From assembly GCA_002492295.1 (NCBI GenBank), contig DKYC01000085.1, forward strand, positions 10,338 through 24,012: a DNA stretch of 13,675 nucleotides, read 5' to 3'. The DNA is from Lachnospiraceae bacterium UBA7110 (GTDB taxonomy: Bacteria; Bacillota; Clostridia; Lachnospirales; Lachnospiraceae). The notes below the pieces were generated by a model that did not search any database, was not told where the DNA came from, and saw nothing but the letters and a program-made list of their open reading frames with translations. The position numbers and the translations under genes were made by a program. Below are positions 13,643-13,675 of this stretch, piece by piece. Every line of letters starts with the position of its first letter. Within the stretch, counting starts at the first letter, position 1.

Positions 13643-13675
13643 ATGGAAACGCCAAAGATTTTTGAAAGTGAATAC
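13643..13675 (+). CDS. Start of a probable BlaI/MecI/CopY-family repressor (3' truncated)
   Basis: Only 11 codons are present, METPKIFESEY, running off the window. ATG 13643 has GGAGG at 13632-13636. PKIFESEY is how many Lachnospiraceae BlaI/MecI-family winged-helix repressors begin, from memory. The upstream promoter embedded in a double-dyad operator is what an autoregulated repressor of this type would have. In such loci a BlaR1/MecR1-like membrane metallopeptidase usually follows, but that is outside the window. With so few residues the family call is tentative; the existence of a gene is well supported. Confidence 0.6.
   Translation, partial: METPKIFESEY

Overview
The window looks like chromosomal DNA of a Gram-positive anaerobe of the class Clostridia, most likely a Lachnospiraceae relative. 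This is an inference from strong AGGAGG-type ribosome binding sites, TTGACA/TATAAT-like promoters, lipobox lipoproteins, and a NifU-like/GGGtGRT gene pair that I associate with that family. All genes I can support are on the + strand. I see no tRNA, rRNA, insertion sequence, phage gene or CRISPR array.

Layout. (1) 1-2288: the end of a truncated operon with a membrane-protein tail, an ABC ATPase and an ABC-2-type permease, translationally coupled and visibly more A+T-rich than what follows. (2) 2333-4939: amino-acid biosynthesis, with argininosuccinate lyase (argH) and aspartate-semialdehyde dehydrogenase (asd). (3) 4940-7851: a 212-base gap with strong RNA secondary structure, then a large type IA topoisomerase (topB-like) with two C-terminal zinc repeats. 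(4) 8010-8660: a left-handed beta-helix protein resembling only the acyltransferase half of GlmU. (5) 8900-10623: a two-gene operon of a NifU/IscU-like protein and a GGGtGRT-family protein, closed by a clear terminator. (6) 10664-12164: a tandem duplication of about 700 bases (terminator + promoter + 5' leader + lipoprotein gene). The second copy carries three in-frame 36-base repeats encoding an Asp/Ala-rich linker. (7) 12247-13497: a membrane-anchored DUF218 (YdcF/SanA-like) protein and a small PH/GRAM-like protein with its own promoter. (8) 13520-13675: a promoter embedded in a 23-base inverted repeat, ahead of the first 11 codons of what looks like a BlaI/MecI-family repressor.

How they work together. 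Most of the window is unlinked housekeeping and cell-envelope functions in short transcription units. The clearest functional partnerships are the ABC ATPase with its permease and the NifU-like protein with GGGtGRT (two bases between stop and start). The most promising unexplained systems are the NifU-like/GGGtGRT pair, the duplicated lipoprotein cassette, the possible attenuator ahead of topB, and the promoter/operator/terminator overlap before the BlaI-like gene.
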